A DNA stretch of 64,000 nucleotides from Engraulis encrasicolus (taxonomy: Eukaryota > Chordata > Actinopteri > Clupeiformes > Engraulidae), in NCBI RefSeq assembly GCF_034702125.1, contig NC_085872.1, positions 27,084,002 through 27,148,001 of the forward strand. The letters are read 5' to 3'. Shown here piece after piece: positions 1 through 15,500 of this stretch. The notes beneath the pieces were generated by a model. It had not been told where the DNA came from. It worked only from the letters and a program-made list of their open reading frames with translations, and searched no databases. Within the stretch, counting starts at the first letter, position 1. Every line of letters begins with the position of its first letter. The translations under genes and the position numbers were made by a program.

Positions 1-121
1 AGGCCTACATAGAGATAGGCTAGGCCTATAGAATAACAAAATATTTAAAAACATTTACATTTTACATCAAGATTCATAACAAGATTCATAACAATCATTC
101 ATACTGTATACATACTGTTTT

Positions 122-2514
<2,393 letters not shown>

Positions 2515-2820
2515 GAGTGCATTCCAATATGCACACTCCCGTCCTCCACTTGTGCTTGTGGCCTCGCCCCGCCTCCTGGCCCCTTCTCCGTGGAGAAAAC
2601 AATAACAATTCCCAGCTGCCATCCTAGCCAAAAGAATTTTTCGGGGACTATTCTTCATTCACCACCCAGTTTGCAAATGAGAAAATGAATTTACAATTGA
2701 GCTTTAGTGAGATATTGAAATATAATCCTGTTGTCAGTGATTTCATGATGACGTATTACTTCCTGGTACGAGGCCACAAGCACAAGTGGAGGATGCAAGG
2801 TTGCATATTGGAACACACTC
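2515..2820. mobile_element. Palindromic MITE, copy 1
   Basis: The two ends are inverted copies of each other: the left end reads GAGTGCATTCCAATATGCA and the right end is a close reverse complement (TGCATATTGGAACACACTC). A second matching block, CCTCCACTTGTGCTTGTGGCC, is internal to both arms. The element is flanked by TAT on both sides. A second copy lies at 4932-5225. No transposase is encoded, so it is non-autonomous; the superfamily is not assigned. Confidence 0.75.
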
Positions 2821-3276
2821 TATGTACATTCTGTCTCATTCTATAGCATGGATGAACTAGTGTGTATCGTAGCCCACAGTGTCCAATAACTGTGCTCACT
2901 GTAGTATCATGTATTAATCCTGAGAGAAATTAAGGTGTCCAGTAGCATGCATGCATATAAAGTAAAAACACAAAGACATTACACACAGGGTCGAGGTGCG
3001 GTTCGGGTGGGGTTTGGGGAGCAAATGTCTGGCCCAGGGGGCCATCATTTCTTAATCCGCCCCTGCACACGGGTGCTCTGTCAGACACCTGAAGCCACCT
3101 GAAGCCAGACACCTGAAGCCATAACCCAATCCACCAGGTGGCGGCAAGGCACCTTTAACATTAATTTGCCAACAAAAAAACCCAAAGAAGAAGAGGACTC
3201 GGATAGTGTAGTTTGTAGTGTGCCTAGTACAGTACCAACAGATGTTCTCTGGTTTCAGCATAGCCTTTCTATTATT

Positions 3277-3544
3277 ATGACGGACCATGGAAAGTTCCGA
3301 CGGCAGTTTACATCTGTGATGGAGAAGCTGCTGCATAACGCCGTTTCTGAAACGTTCAAACTCTTCGACAGTGCAGTACAGGAACTAAATGCAGAAATTG
3401 TACAAGTAAAAAAGAACTACGAGAGTTTGAAGTATAGTTCTAGACTTTATTCTGACAATCCACATCCGTGCTTGGACCTTGGACAACTCTCTGTTATAAC
3501 AACAGAAGGCAATCTATATAAGCGTGATGTTGGTGTGCAGTGCG
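3277..3544 (+). CDS. Zinc-finger gene exon 1 (N-terminal coiled-coil exon)
   Basis: Encodes residues 1-89, beginning MTDHGKFRRQ and including a heptad-like stretch (MEKLLHNAVSETFKLFDSAV). It ends at a strong donor, G|GTAAGT at 3545, in phase 1. Similar N-terminal exons precede the finger exon in many fish ZNF genes. Confidence 0.7.
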
Positions 3545-6500
3545 GTAAGTTGCCATTGGTGAAGTATTTCCTTATGTTCAGCGCTCACTCACTGTTCACA
3601 TACTTCCTGTTTCGTAGAGTTTTTGCTTGAGGCAGAAATGTTCTAAGCTATGAGATAGGCGTCTGTCATTGGCTCCCATTATAGCCCCGTTGGCGCACGC
3701 AGCCAAGTAAAAGATGAATGGGAGCCTATTGGGCTAAATGGCCCAGCAGGGATTTGTGACGATTCTGTTCTCTGGTTTGTAAAGATGTGTGCACATTCTG
3801 TACCTTATCATGGAAGTTGTATTAGAAGTGAAGTTAAAGGTTCCTGACATGGCTTTGTTCTCCCAAAGACGTGTTAGTTTTGTCCTGCAACACGCTAGCA
3901 TTCGGCTAATACCTGCTGGCTGAGGAATCTCTGCGACTATTCACGACCAGAGCTGACGAGAGACGTACTCTGATTGATCCTCCTAGCAGAGACATCTACG
4001 GTCACACACCTCAACCCCCACCACCGTCCAACATGTTAATTGAAGGTGCCCAAATTCTTAAGGATGAGCGCAGTCATTTCCTTTACCCCATGTACACATG
4101 CCGCTTTTCCACCACCTTAAATGCAATAAATAACAGGTGTCCGCAACAATCCTAACATAACTTTAAACACATCGACATCTGAAGTCAGACTTAAAACTAC
4201 AAAATAAATGGCGTAGTGCCGTAAACTCGATTGTCACGTGTTATGTCATTGCTATAGTTGAAATAAGTGTTTTCACGAATCTAACACTTGACAAGATGCA
4301 AACGTGTCGGCAAATGCTTTCACTTACTCATATCTATCGAACGCGACTTCATTGTTTCCAGGGAAAAAATCACACGGGCAGATAGTTCTAAGAGAAGCGT
4401 ACAGCCCCATTGGCACCCATTCATTATTTACTTGCCAGCGATAACATAGCTGCAGTGCCACTCCTGGCCACACCAGCTAGTTGTCGTTCTTGTACAAGAT
4501 TCCATTTTCTTTGCTTGAGGTTAGAAATCCTGACTAGCTGGAGAGTGGACTTTACATCTCCGCCCCCTTGCACTCAAAACATTTTCAATGCCTTTCATTA
4601 TGTAGGCCTATGTCTATATAGGACACGTTCATTTTTTGCTCTTAATTGCGGTGTAGTAGGCTAGTCCATCAAGTGACGCATTCGAGGCCAGAACTACCTG
4701 TTGAGCAGATCACCTGCTGCCACACACTACACACAGACAATGGGCGCGTTCGTGATGTCAATAGCAAAATCAATAAGATTTGTACAGCACATTATCATAA
4801 CTTTCATTCAATGTGCTTAAGAGAAAAAGAGAAGATGCAAGAAAAAATGTTGTAGAAGGCATAATGTAGTCTAATTTGGACATGGAAGCTGGTTCCAGCA
4901 TTTGGCACCTTAATGGCTAAATACCATTCACCCTACTGCATTCCAATATGCAGATTGGGCCTGGGGACTTGTACCAGGAAGTAAAGTCGTGATGACATCA
5001 CTGATAACAGCATTATATTTAAATGTCTCGCAAAAACTCAATTGTAAAGTCATTTTCTCATTGGCAAACTGGATGGTGAATGAAAAACAGTCTTGCAAAA
5101 GTTGTTGTGGTTAGGCTGACAGCTGGGAAACTTAATTGTTGTCTCCACGGAGGCAGGACCAGGAGACGGGGTGAGGTCCCAAGCACAAGTGGAGGACGGG
5201 AGTCTGCATATAGGAATACACCCCTAGTCTGTATTTTACCCTTCTATTTACTCTCACTCTCAATGATTTTACCTTAGGCACAGCCAGTAGAAGAAAACTC
5301 GGTGATGACCAATAGGCCTACATCTTATAGGATGATATTGATATTGCTCTAGCTATCATCTACGATATATTTGGGGCCTAGGCCATTTAGTGACTTATCA
5401 GAAAGATATTTAAACTCAATTCTCTTACTGGTAGGCACTAATAACCAGAGATGGGACCAAGCCACTAATTTGCAAGTCACAAGTTAGTTTCAAGTCCTTC
5501 CAATCAAGTCCATGTCCCTTACGAAAATCGACCATGATATACCATGAATTCATGCTTTTTTGAGCATGGTTCGCCATGATTTTTGGTTTGACTAGGTTTA
5601 ACTATAAAATGAACCAGGGTCATTCCACGCCAAATCAACAGGAGCCCGCGCACTTGGGTCTCAAAAAAATCTGAAAATATTACCAAGTGCACCCATGGTA
5701 CTTAAGAGAAACACTGAATTTATTTGAATGTAATGTATACTCTCCGTGTTACAGCCAATTTTACTGGGGGGGCTGCCCATTTTGTTCACACACTTTTTTT
5801 TGTCAAAGTTCACAAGCCCATGGCACAAGAACTAAACCATGAAGGAAGCTCACATTTTGCATGCTGGTACATAGATAGGAATAGTTTGTTGCAAAATTGT
5901 CCGTTTTGGTCTGGATGATCCTGCATCGTCATAGCATTTCCTCAAAAGATGATACCAATTTTATTGCAGTTTTTGGATGTGCTCTGTTTAGGCCTTCAGA
6001 AGACATATTTGTACCCAATATAGATTCTTGATTTTTTCCCCCTGGTAGAGATAAGTAGAAACACTCTCACAAAACGCAATAAATAGAATGGAAACCCTAT
6101 CGGTGTTTGAACAGAAGACCACACAAGTCTGACAAATCATTTTGGGTGTCATTTTCAGAGCTCCAGAACCCGTTGTGGGATTGTCCACAGATTTTTTAAA
6201 TATATTTTTCCTTATTCCCCATGAATTCTTCTTTTTAAAAATGCCAATGAGACTTGTCTTATGTGATGTTTTCTTTTTTAATTTCCATCCTGAACATGGA
6301 CATGGTTTAGTTCTTGAGCTACGGGCTTGTGAACTTTGACAAAAAAAAAGAGTGTGAACAAAATGGGCACCCCCCTCCCCCAGTGAAATTGGCTGTAACA
6401 TGGAGAGTATACATCTTACATTCAAATAAAGTAACAGTGTTTCTCTTAAGTACCATGGGTACACTCAGTAATATTTTCAGAATTTTTTGAGACCTAAGTG

Positions 6501-9500
6501 CGCGGGCTCCTGTTGATTTGGCGTGGAATGACCCACCATGGTTTTACCCTGTATGCTTTTACCACGGTTTATTCATTAAATTACACTTAGTTGCCGCCTC
6601 TTTTATCCAATACACATATTGGTGACAGTCCTTGTAGTGATGTGGGGTTAGGTGCCTTGCTCAAGGGCACTTCAGTTATGGATGGAGGTGTAGGGAGAGG
6701 TTAGGCCTAAGGGTGGGATTCAAACCTGCAACTCTGTGATCTAAATTCCAACTCCCTAACCATTACACCACGACTGCAAACAAGTTTTTATGGTTTTTTT
6801 GTGTGACCATGCAACCCACAATTAACAGTGGGTGTTTGAGCATGGTTTGTGACTATGGTTAAAATAGCCTACTGGTACTGTTTGAGAATAAAACGTTTAT
6901 TTATTTTTCTTTCATGCATTTTTTTTACACGGAAATGCAAAAAATGTATATATTCAGACGACTTGGAATGCTATTGCAAGCAGGGCTGTAGTGGTCAAAT
7001 TAGAGGTGGGTAAACTATGATTTTTTTGATCAGACAGACCGTGACGCGACGCGACGCGTGTAGGCCTATCATCGGTGTATCTGTGTATCTACAGGTATGA
7101 AAATGGGTATGAGGCCAGGCATGATAGTAGGCCTATAAAGTATCGGTATCAACGCATCCAAAATGGTCATTTGTTTAAAAGCCACTAGAACTTTTTGGCA
7201 TGCACATTCATTTGTCTACTATAAATGACAATTAAAATCTCTTCAGTTAGGCCTATAGGCCTATCACATAATTTGTGTGATCATATGATGCAGAGTGTGC
7301 CTTTGCTACAATCCAGGCCTAACACCTATATTGGAGTAGCTCAACAGCATAACAATGCAGCTCAATTTCATAGGCCTATTCCACTTTCTGCATTAGGTTT
7401 TTAAAAATAGATTCACCATCATGTACTGTAGGCCCATCTCAGCCATTCCCCACAAAGATGAATGGCATTAGGCTATAACATTGGAAACTAAATATAAAAA
7501 ACACAGCATTTGTGGTTTTCAACTGAATTGATAATGAAGTGCTATTAGGCTACATTTTAGGCTTATATTTTTATAAGACACCTCACAATTTACCCCTCCA
7601 CCATCATCCATTAGGCCTACTTAGCTAGGCTAGGGCCTACTTGTAGTGGCATGGTGCTCATAGATTAGCAATAGGCACTGCAGCCATTAAGAGAGGAACT
7701 GGAGTTTTACCTACCATTCATAAGTCGTGACAAGGTGTAACAAAACTTGTACCTCCCTAAATGATGGATTTGGTGGCGTTACTAGGCTTACTCCTGTGTT
7801 AGGTTACTTTCATACCTGGCTTCACACGCGGGATTTTTTCCCCAACTCCACCGCGAACGTGCATTTGCGTTTCTATCGGCATTGCCGTCCGTAGAACCGG
7901 CGGGCAGATGCGCTTTCGCTTGTAAACATGGGGCGCACTGGCTTGTCCCCTAGAACTACTTCTTTCGGACAAACGTTGCAAAGTGGCTAGATTTCATGAG
8001 AAGGGCGTGACTAATTTGCGAACGGTAGAGAGAAACCTGGAGTGGATGAAAATGATTCCTACTAAAGCGTTAAGTAGCCTATGTTCAACAATATTTTTTA
8101 AATGACACCAAATTTATTTTGGATTATTCCAACGGCAGATCACAAGGCGCAGGGAACTTTGACGTGCGTAATTGCCATTAAGAGCTGCGTAAACGCTATT
8201 TAGAGGTGGGTAAACGCTAATAGAGGTGGGTAAACGCTATTTCCTAAATTCCAGAGGTGCGTAAACGGCGTTTACGTGCGTTTACCCTCCACTACAGCCC
8301 TGATAAGTCATTGCAAGCTAAAACTGTCAAGTCAAGTCAAGTCTCGAGTCAATAGCGTACAAGTCGAGTCAAGTCACAAGTCATTCCTAATATTGGCAAG
8401 TCAAGTCTCAAGTCGAGTCATTTGTGACTCAAGTCACAAGTCAGTCCAAGTCACAAGTCACAAGTCCACATCTCTGCTAATAACCTAAGTAGGCCTACTG
8501 GAGTGAGATGATTTCTTTTCAGATTGGCAGCCATTTTGGAGTTGCCACTCCAGTGTACATTTCCAAGTACAAAAATTACTTCATCATAGAAGGAAACACA
8601 AATGAATGTGAACATTATTTGTGCCACATGCTTTTAATTGCAACCAATTAATTTCTAGGTTCTTATTTGGTGGTCATCTCAAAATAGGCTGCCATGTTAA
8701 ACTTTCAATTGGCAAATCAGGTACATGTGATTATATTGCACACAGAATTGCATATGTGTATAGGGCTGGGTATCGCAGCCATGTTCCTGTATCGATTCGA
8801 TTCTTAGGGCTTTGAATCTATTATTCATGATTCAATTTGATTTGATTCATTCCAAATCGATTCAATCCGTTCTCTTCTTGGTGCCAGGATTTCCCCCAAA
8901 AGATGCTGTTGCATATTTTATATAAAAATGTCAAAGGGCTGTGGCTTGACAGTGTTAACAGATTTGCTCATTTGTAAGTAGGCCTAGGCCTAATTGACTA
9001 ATACCTACTGGGTATTTTCCATAGACTTAAATTAAACAAAAAGAACAAAAAAAAGAACAAAAAAAAAACGATTTTGTGCCCTGTAAATCGATTATGTGGA
9101 TTTTAAATGAAATCGATCGATTATCGATTAAATTGATTATTTATACCCAACCCTATTTGTATTCACAAATATGCATTTTGTATACAAATCTTACAAAAAT
9201 TCTAACCTTCGGCATTGCTTCAAGTCAGGCCAATAGCAATACAAATTTCGGGAACTTGTCGGGAAGCAATCAACTTTGAACAGCTCCAACGCCCATGGGT
9301 TCAAGGCAGTGATGTGGTTTAAGCAGAGACGTCCTAGTGGGACTAAGAAAATGTTTGGTTTAAACTTCGGCACAGCCTTTTCTGGCCTTGACCAGTAGCA
9401 AACCCAGGGAGGCGGGTTAACCAGGCCGTTTTGGGAAATGGTATTCAATATATTCTTGGTCAGACCAACATCTTGGTACGAGATTTGAAAGTCGATGATA

Positions 9501-12500
9501 ATCAGGCAAACTTTCTCAATACTCTTATCTATGAAGGGAGATTTAAAATGGGCCTATAGTGTTTATGCACACAGGATTCTAAGTTACTCTTTTTCAGAAT
9601 AGGGTCTATAACTGCCGTTTTTAGTGCTGCTGGAAAAAACTCCTGATAAAATAGAGCCATTAACAATCTATGAGCTCAGATGCTAGACAGCTAAGAACAC
9701 TTAAACAAATCCAACAGGCGGACAAAGATGCGTCCATCTATGCACTGCCACTGCCGCCTTGTGGACACAGGAGGACATAATAATTTAAGAATGTGTTTCA
9801 GATGGACAGACATACCGACAGACCGACATACCGACAGACAGACAGACAGACAGACCGACGGACGGACGGACATACCCTCTTATAGAGATGGTAGAGCGCA
9901 TCTAAAAAAAAACCTTTTAGGCAGTGTGTCTATATGCAACTAGATGTGCTTTAGGTTTACTACAAATCGTTTTAACTCCTTGTAGGAACTAAGTTACAGC
10001 ATCAAAAAAGGTCATCGGGTTGAAGTTAAACTGACTAAGGTGGTCTTCTATAGGCCTAGACTCAAGTCATTATAATTGGCATCATGGCCATAGCTTCTAT
10101 ATAAAGAGTACTACTATTCTCATTAATGTATGGTATGTTAAGTGACTGTTCCACATTGCTTTTTAATGATGGGAGAAACCAGTCCATTAAAACAATACAT
10201 AAATGGTCAGTCAATTGCCAAATGCAGGATACATGCAAGACAGATACAATTGCCATGAAAGCTTCGTGCTTCAATTTATCATCACTAGATGATGGTTAGA
10301 AATCATGTTCGACTTGAGCAAATGTACTACTGATGTCACACAGACGTGACGTGTCAACATGGCCCCAAACACACGGGATCAAAGCGTTTGCAGATAGACT
10401 GTGTAATTCCTGTCGTTGCTTATCTCCATTGATGTTTGTTGCAAGGGTCAGCATTGATCCAGTCGACACGACTGGTCTGCAAACCTGAAATCAGAGGGCG
10501 GAGAATGCGTAGGGGAAAACAAACGCACTACAATGGACTTGTTTTTGATGGCACATCCTGCAGCATGCCCACTGCGAAATTACAATGCATTCTGGTCGGA
10601 AATTAGGTGTAGTTGGCACATTAGGTGCCCCAGAGATGTTCAATAGGCCTAGTGTTTAGGTCTGGAGACATGCTTGGGCAGTAGTAGTCACTTTCACCTC
10701 AGCCTCTTTCATTTTCTACAGGAACTAGTTCAAAGTTCAGTTCACACATTTCAAAATGAACTAGTTCATTCAGAGTTCATAATTGTTTAGAGTAAATAGT
10801 TTTTTCATAGTTCCACAAATGAACTAGTTCATTCCAACAAAGGGGTTGGGGCATGTCGAAGATGTGTATGGGGTCAATGGCAGCATTTTGATCAAGTAGG
10901 ACCTGCCATATAAAACGACTCAACCAGCTACAGGCCCAGACTAGATTTACTGACCTTACAGAAAGTCTGGCTAACTGACATGTTATTTTTAAAAAGAGCT
11001 GATATCACCCAGCATGTTCTCCCAGTTATCAAGAATTGTCATGTAGGAGCCATGTAGTGAGTGACCATTTCCCAGATTTTCTAGCTTTGAAGCTCTTCTG
11101 CAGTTGCTACAAATCAGGGGTTCCTATACTTAGCTATGACAAGGCCCCCATAGCCTACCGGTAGGTTCCAGCCAAGGCCCCCCTTACATAGGTTGTGCCA
11201 TTCAAGTGTAAAGAAATCCTGCACTCTATCCATTCCACCAATAGACTTAGCTGACCTTCTTCTCCTTCAGGTAAAGGTGGGTTGAGCCACACATTTATTT
11301 CTGTTCTCCCACTTTCACAACCATAGTCTAGCGGTGTGTCTGTGTGTCAGTTCCCCATTGGGATATAAAATAACGATTGTGGTAGTGAGAGATGCAATAG
11401 ATTATTATAAGGAAGATCTTAACTCTTGGCAATATTGTTAAGCTTAATTTTGTTTAATTTTGTGGTACATTCATTATTTTATTTTGTTTTGCTCTTCTTT
11501 TTCTTCCAACTTGCTGTGGACCCCCAGCAACCCCCCAGGGGTCCCCGGCCCCCACTTTGAAAACCATGCTATAAATGCTGCCAGGTGCATCACTTCATTT
11601 CTTTGCTAAAGTTCCTGTTTGTTTGCCCTGGCAATGGTGAGCACAGGTGTTCTGCATGCTCAAGTTTGTAAAAACAAATTCAGCTGTCAGAGAGTGCTTG
11701 TTCGATGGCTGACTTCACTCCAGTCTGCCCTCTCAAAATATTCACTCAGTTCCTCTTACAAGTCTACAACCTCAAACATCAACATCAATAGTAGACATCA
11801 TGCTGCATGCATGTGCCAAGAATCCTACCATCACAATACCCCATTCTACTAGCCTGATTATCATCGACTTTCAAATCTCCTCAAGACTTGGTCTGACCAA
11901 GAGCATAATAATTAACATTTCCCAAATGGCGTGGTTGACCTGCCTCCCTTGGTTTGCTACTGGTTGTTTGCTTCCCGACAAAGTTGGAAGAGTTCCCGAT
12001 TTGTCTGGAGCTCAGAAACGATATTTGTATTGCTCCTGGCCTAACTAGAAGCAACGCTGACGCTGACGCTGCCTGGCTACCATTCTACCCCATTTTACCA
12101 TCATATTGATCCATTTCCCTTCCCAAAAAATGCATGAAATTACTCTTCATCGACCTGGGTCGATCCACAAAGCTTTAAAAAAATATTTGAAGTATGCCGA
12201 ATGGCTTGGAGATATCACGTGGACCTCATTCTGGTGGCTCCAGTATGACCCGACCAGCTGTGTCTCAGGCCTCTGCAGTGTCGTGGTGGGTACACCGTGG
12301 AGAAGTGCTATGACCAAATGCCGCTTTCACACCCAAAGTGGTCACAGCTCCGTTTCAGGACCAGCTAATCGAACTGTCTAGTCTTTCCTCAACGCCTTTT
12401 ACTTCGGTGGTGGAGAAGAATTTACATGAGCTGCTTTGCCGCGTGCATGCCCTTTGGTTTTATTTGGATGGTATGAAGGGGTTAACACACTGCAATCCGC

Positions 12501-15500
12501 TGTTTGTGTGCTATGGGGCAGCTTTGAGAAGCAAGGTCCTCTCCAAGGATAGGCTGGCACACTGGATTTTGGAGGCCATTGAGTTTGCCTACACAAGCCG
12601 CCATTTGGGGCCCCCCATTAGGAGGCGAGTGTTGTCGTGTTTGGCTCTCCTCAGAGGCATGTCTGTGAGTGTGTGAGATATGTAGGGCGGCAGGGTGGAG
12701 TTCTGTCCACGCCTTTATTTGTTTCTACATGCTGGATGTGACTGAGCCTCCTGTCCCACAGACTGTGTTGGGTATGCTGGCAAAAGGGAAGCTTAACCTC
12801 TGTAGTTGCACAAACCTCTGCTGCTCTCCTACATGCAGCTGAGTGTTGGCATATGTGTGGTTATCACAGTTCCTGTGACAGGGAACGTCTGGGTTAACTG
12901 TTGTAATTGAATTGCCTGGTGTCACTTCAATGTTTTGTCCCCACCTATTCTCAAACTAATGTGTATCTGTGCTGTCAGCAGTGCCTGGGCCAGAAGGGGC
13001 TTGTCACTTTGAGAATACGTGGGTATGTGCGACCTTGGCTGCGCACAACTCAACCTCTGATTGTTGGAAACCGCTGTCGGTCAAAAAATTATCTCACGTG
13101 GTTGGCTGCCAGTGTCTTGCCCCTCCTCACAACACCGTGTTTATAAACAAAACAAAAACATGCCAAAATGATGTGTGTACATTTTGGTGACTGAAAATTG
13201 CATGAATTTTTAATTAATTTTAACTCCCTGTTTGCAATGAGGACGCAAAAGTTAGTTCGTTTTTAAAATGGAAATATATAGGGAATTGGATACACACAAT
13301 TATCTGCTGTTCTTTGAAAATGTCACAATGTTCCCATCAGATGGTTCTGAACGACACACTACAGATTCACAGCAATGGAAATTATTTGTTTGCAATGTGA
13401 GCCCTGGCCACTAGATGTCTCTTCATCCTGCACACAAAATAAACCATACCAAGAGTAGAAAAAAATCACTGAAGAAAACTTGTTTTTTGATTGTACAAAG
13501 AAAGTGATTATCATAATGATCATTGTTCCATAATGAAATTACATATGTAAAATGCTAATTACTTGCATAAATAAGCAGTGATGTGACATGGTAAATGAAT
13601 GTGTTTTTTAGCTGGACCGACGCTGGTGGAGAGATCCTCGTCTCCCTGCTCCCAGAATGAAGACACACTTCAACCTTATGACCCGTTTCCCAAACTCTCT
13701 GAAGAGGAAAAGCAATGTTTGGCATTAGTGCTGATCAAGCAAGAGGTTGGTGCAGTAGTGCGTGCTTGCCATGTATGTCACTCACACATCTTGCCATTAC
13801 ATTTGTTTTTATGGAATGCTTATCAGCATATGGTTTTGTGTAGCACCGGTGGCATTTGCACATGTTTTGTTTATGTACAGTTTTATGTTATACAGTAGTC
13901 GGTAGCTTATGGTGTTACAGCAGTTTTATTGTATATTATGTTCCCATGTATGTTATTTGCACGTCATGGAGCAGCTTCGGATCTCATTTTGCTTATAATA
14001 ACTGACAATAAAGGCTTTCTATTCTACCCTATTTTATTATATTATATTCAATGTATTTCTTTTATTCTTTCATTTTTCTCTCCTTCTCTCTCTCTCTGTA
14101 CGCATTTACAGGAATGTGACTTGGACGATTATAGCTCTGCATTTTTCCTGCTGAAGCAAGAAGATGGTGAGCCAAAGCTTGTTAGGAGGCCACCCATCAA
14201 GGACATTCCACCAGAAGGTGAGAAAATGAAATTCCTTGTTGGTGAAATGCCAAGAAGATATTGTAAGTAGAAACACTCTTTGTTGAGTGTTCTAATCAAT
14301 GTTCCACCATTTCACTCTTCTTAACACATTTTTCATGTGGTTTTTTTTGGTAGTTTTCATCTCATCAGAAGTCTATAAAACGACAAACAAGAAATGCCTT
14401 TCTGGGCGATCATCTACAGAGCCTGCTACACCACCTCCAGAAATGGATGCAGAGGAACACGGGAGCAGCCATAGTCAGATTCAAACAAGAAGCAATAGCG
14501 AAGTGAGAAATAATGTGTGTGAACGTAGACCAGCAATTGAAGAGACCAATATAGAGACATTTCCTGCACCGGGACCGGGAAGTGTTGTGGAGAAACAGAC
14601 TACGAAGTCATCCCAAGATGAAAACAAAACTGTACGAATATCAACACCAAACAAAGCCCCATCGTGCACTATCGGGCCGTCTCAGGCTCACCCGGTTTTG
14701 CCTCTCGTCTCCGAGCAACGGTTTTCTTTAACCCAGACAGCTGATTTTGTAGTATTGTCATCTGCAACGGCAAAACTGGCTGTTAATTCATCCCAAGTTG
14801 CATCCACTGAAACCACATCTTTCACATTTTCCACGTCAAATGGCTCCTCCACCATAGGGCCTCCTCAGTCCAGGATTCATTCAGTTATGCCTCCACACAC
14901 CAAACCCTCTACATGGTCTTCTTTGCATCCCCCTAATTTAGCTCCAACATCACAAGTGTCTCACTTTCCTGCCGAATTCCCTGGCTTACTAACAGAGCTG
15001 TATTCAAACCAAGCTGCAATTATTACAAATCCCTCAACTCAGGTCATTCCCTCACCCGCTAGACACACAGTCTCACGGGGCCTAGTCCAGTACCAACAAA
15101 ATCAGATGCTTATGCCTAGACAGCAAGCTCCTCCGCTTCAAGGCTTGCCCCAAACAACACAGTTGCCGAATCCCCAACCAAACATTTCACTGGTGTCGAC
15201 GGGCCAGGCCATGTTTTCAGAGGGCATACCACGGCCAGTTTACCCTCAACTACAACCAGCCTCGCCAAGTCTCCCCATGTCCCCATGTCTTCAAACAGTA
15301 CAACCACAGCTCCATCCAAATAATTGGCGACCCTTACAGGAGAAGGTTTCGACCCGAGCGATCAACTTCCCACAACCAGGTATCCCTCAGGGTCATGCGG
15401 GAAACGCAGGGGAATATAATCAGTCACGGCTTCCATTTACTGACATGCCAACTCCACCAGTAGCACAGCTCGCCTCTTTTGGCAACATTGCGGCATCTAA

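Larger units (their letters stand above)
5446..8476. mobile_element. hAT-type composite element, 3.0 kb, with 8-bp target duplication
   Basis: The ends are CAGAGATGGGACCAAG and, reading inward from the other side, CAGAGATGTGGACTTG. Both sides are flanked by the identical octamer CTAATAAC (5438-5445 and 8477-8484). An 8-bp duplication and CAG...CTG termini are typical of hAT transposons. The subterminal regions are rich in AAGTC/CAAGTCACAAGT repeats, as in a widespread fish repeat. No transposase frame was found. The length comes from later insertions inside it: 5617-6534, 6594-6777 and 6981-8302. Confidence 0.85.
3545..13611 (+). other. Zinc-finger gene intron 1, packed with transposon debris
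   Basis: About 10 kb with GT at the 5' end and TTTTTTAG at the 3' end. It contains MITEs (4932-5225, 8762-9154), a nested hAT-type stack (5446-8476), a hAT remnant (11115-11568), two copies of an AGCCTGATTATCATCGAC family and a DIRS-like fragment (12320-12776). Between these elements no exon with conserved features was recognised, including 3545-4931, 9508-11114 and 12777-13611. Confidence 0.6.
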
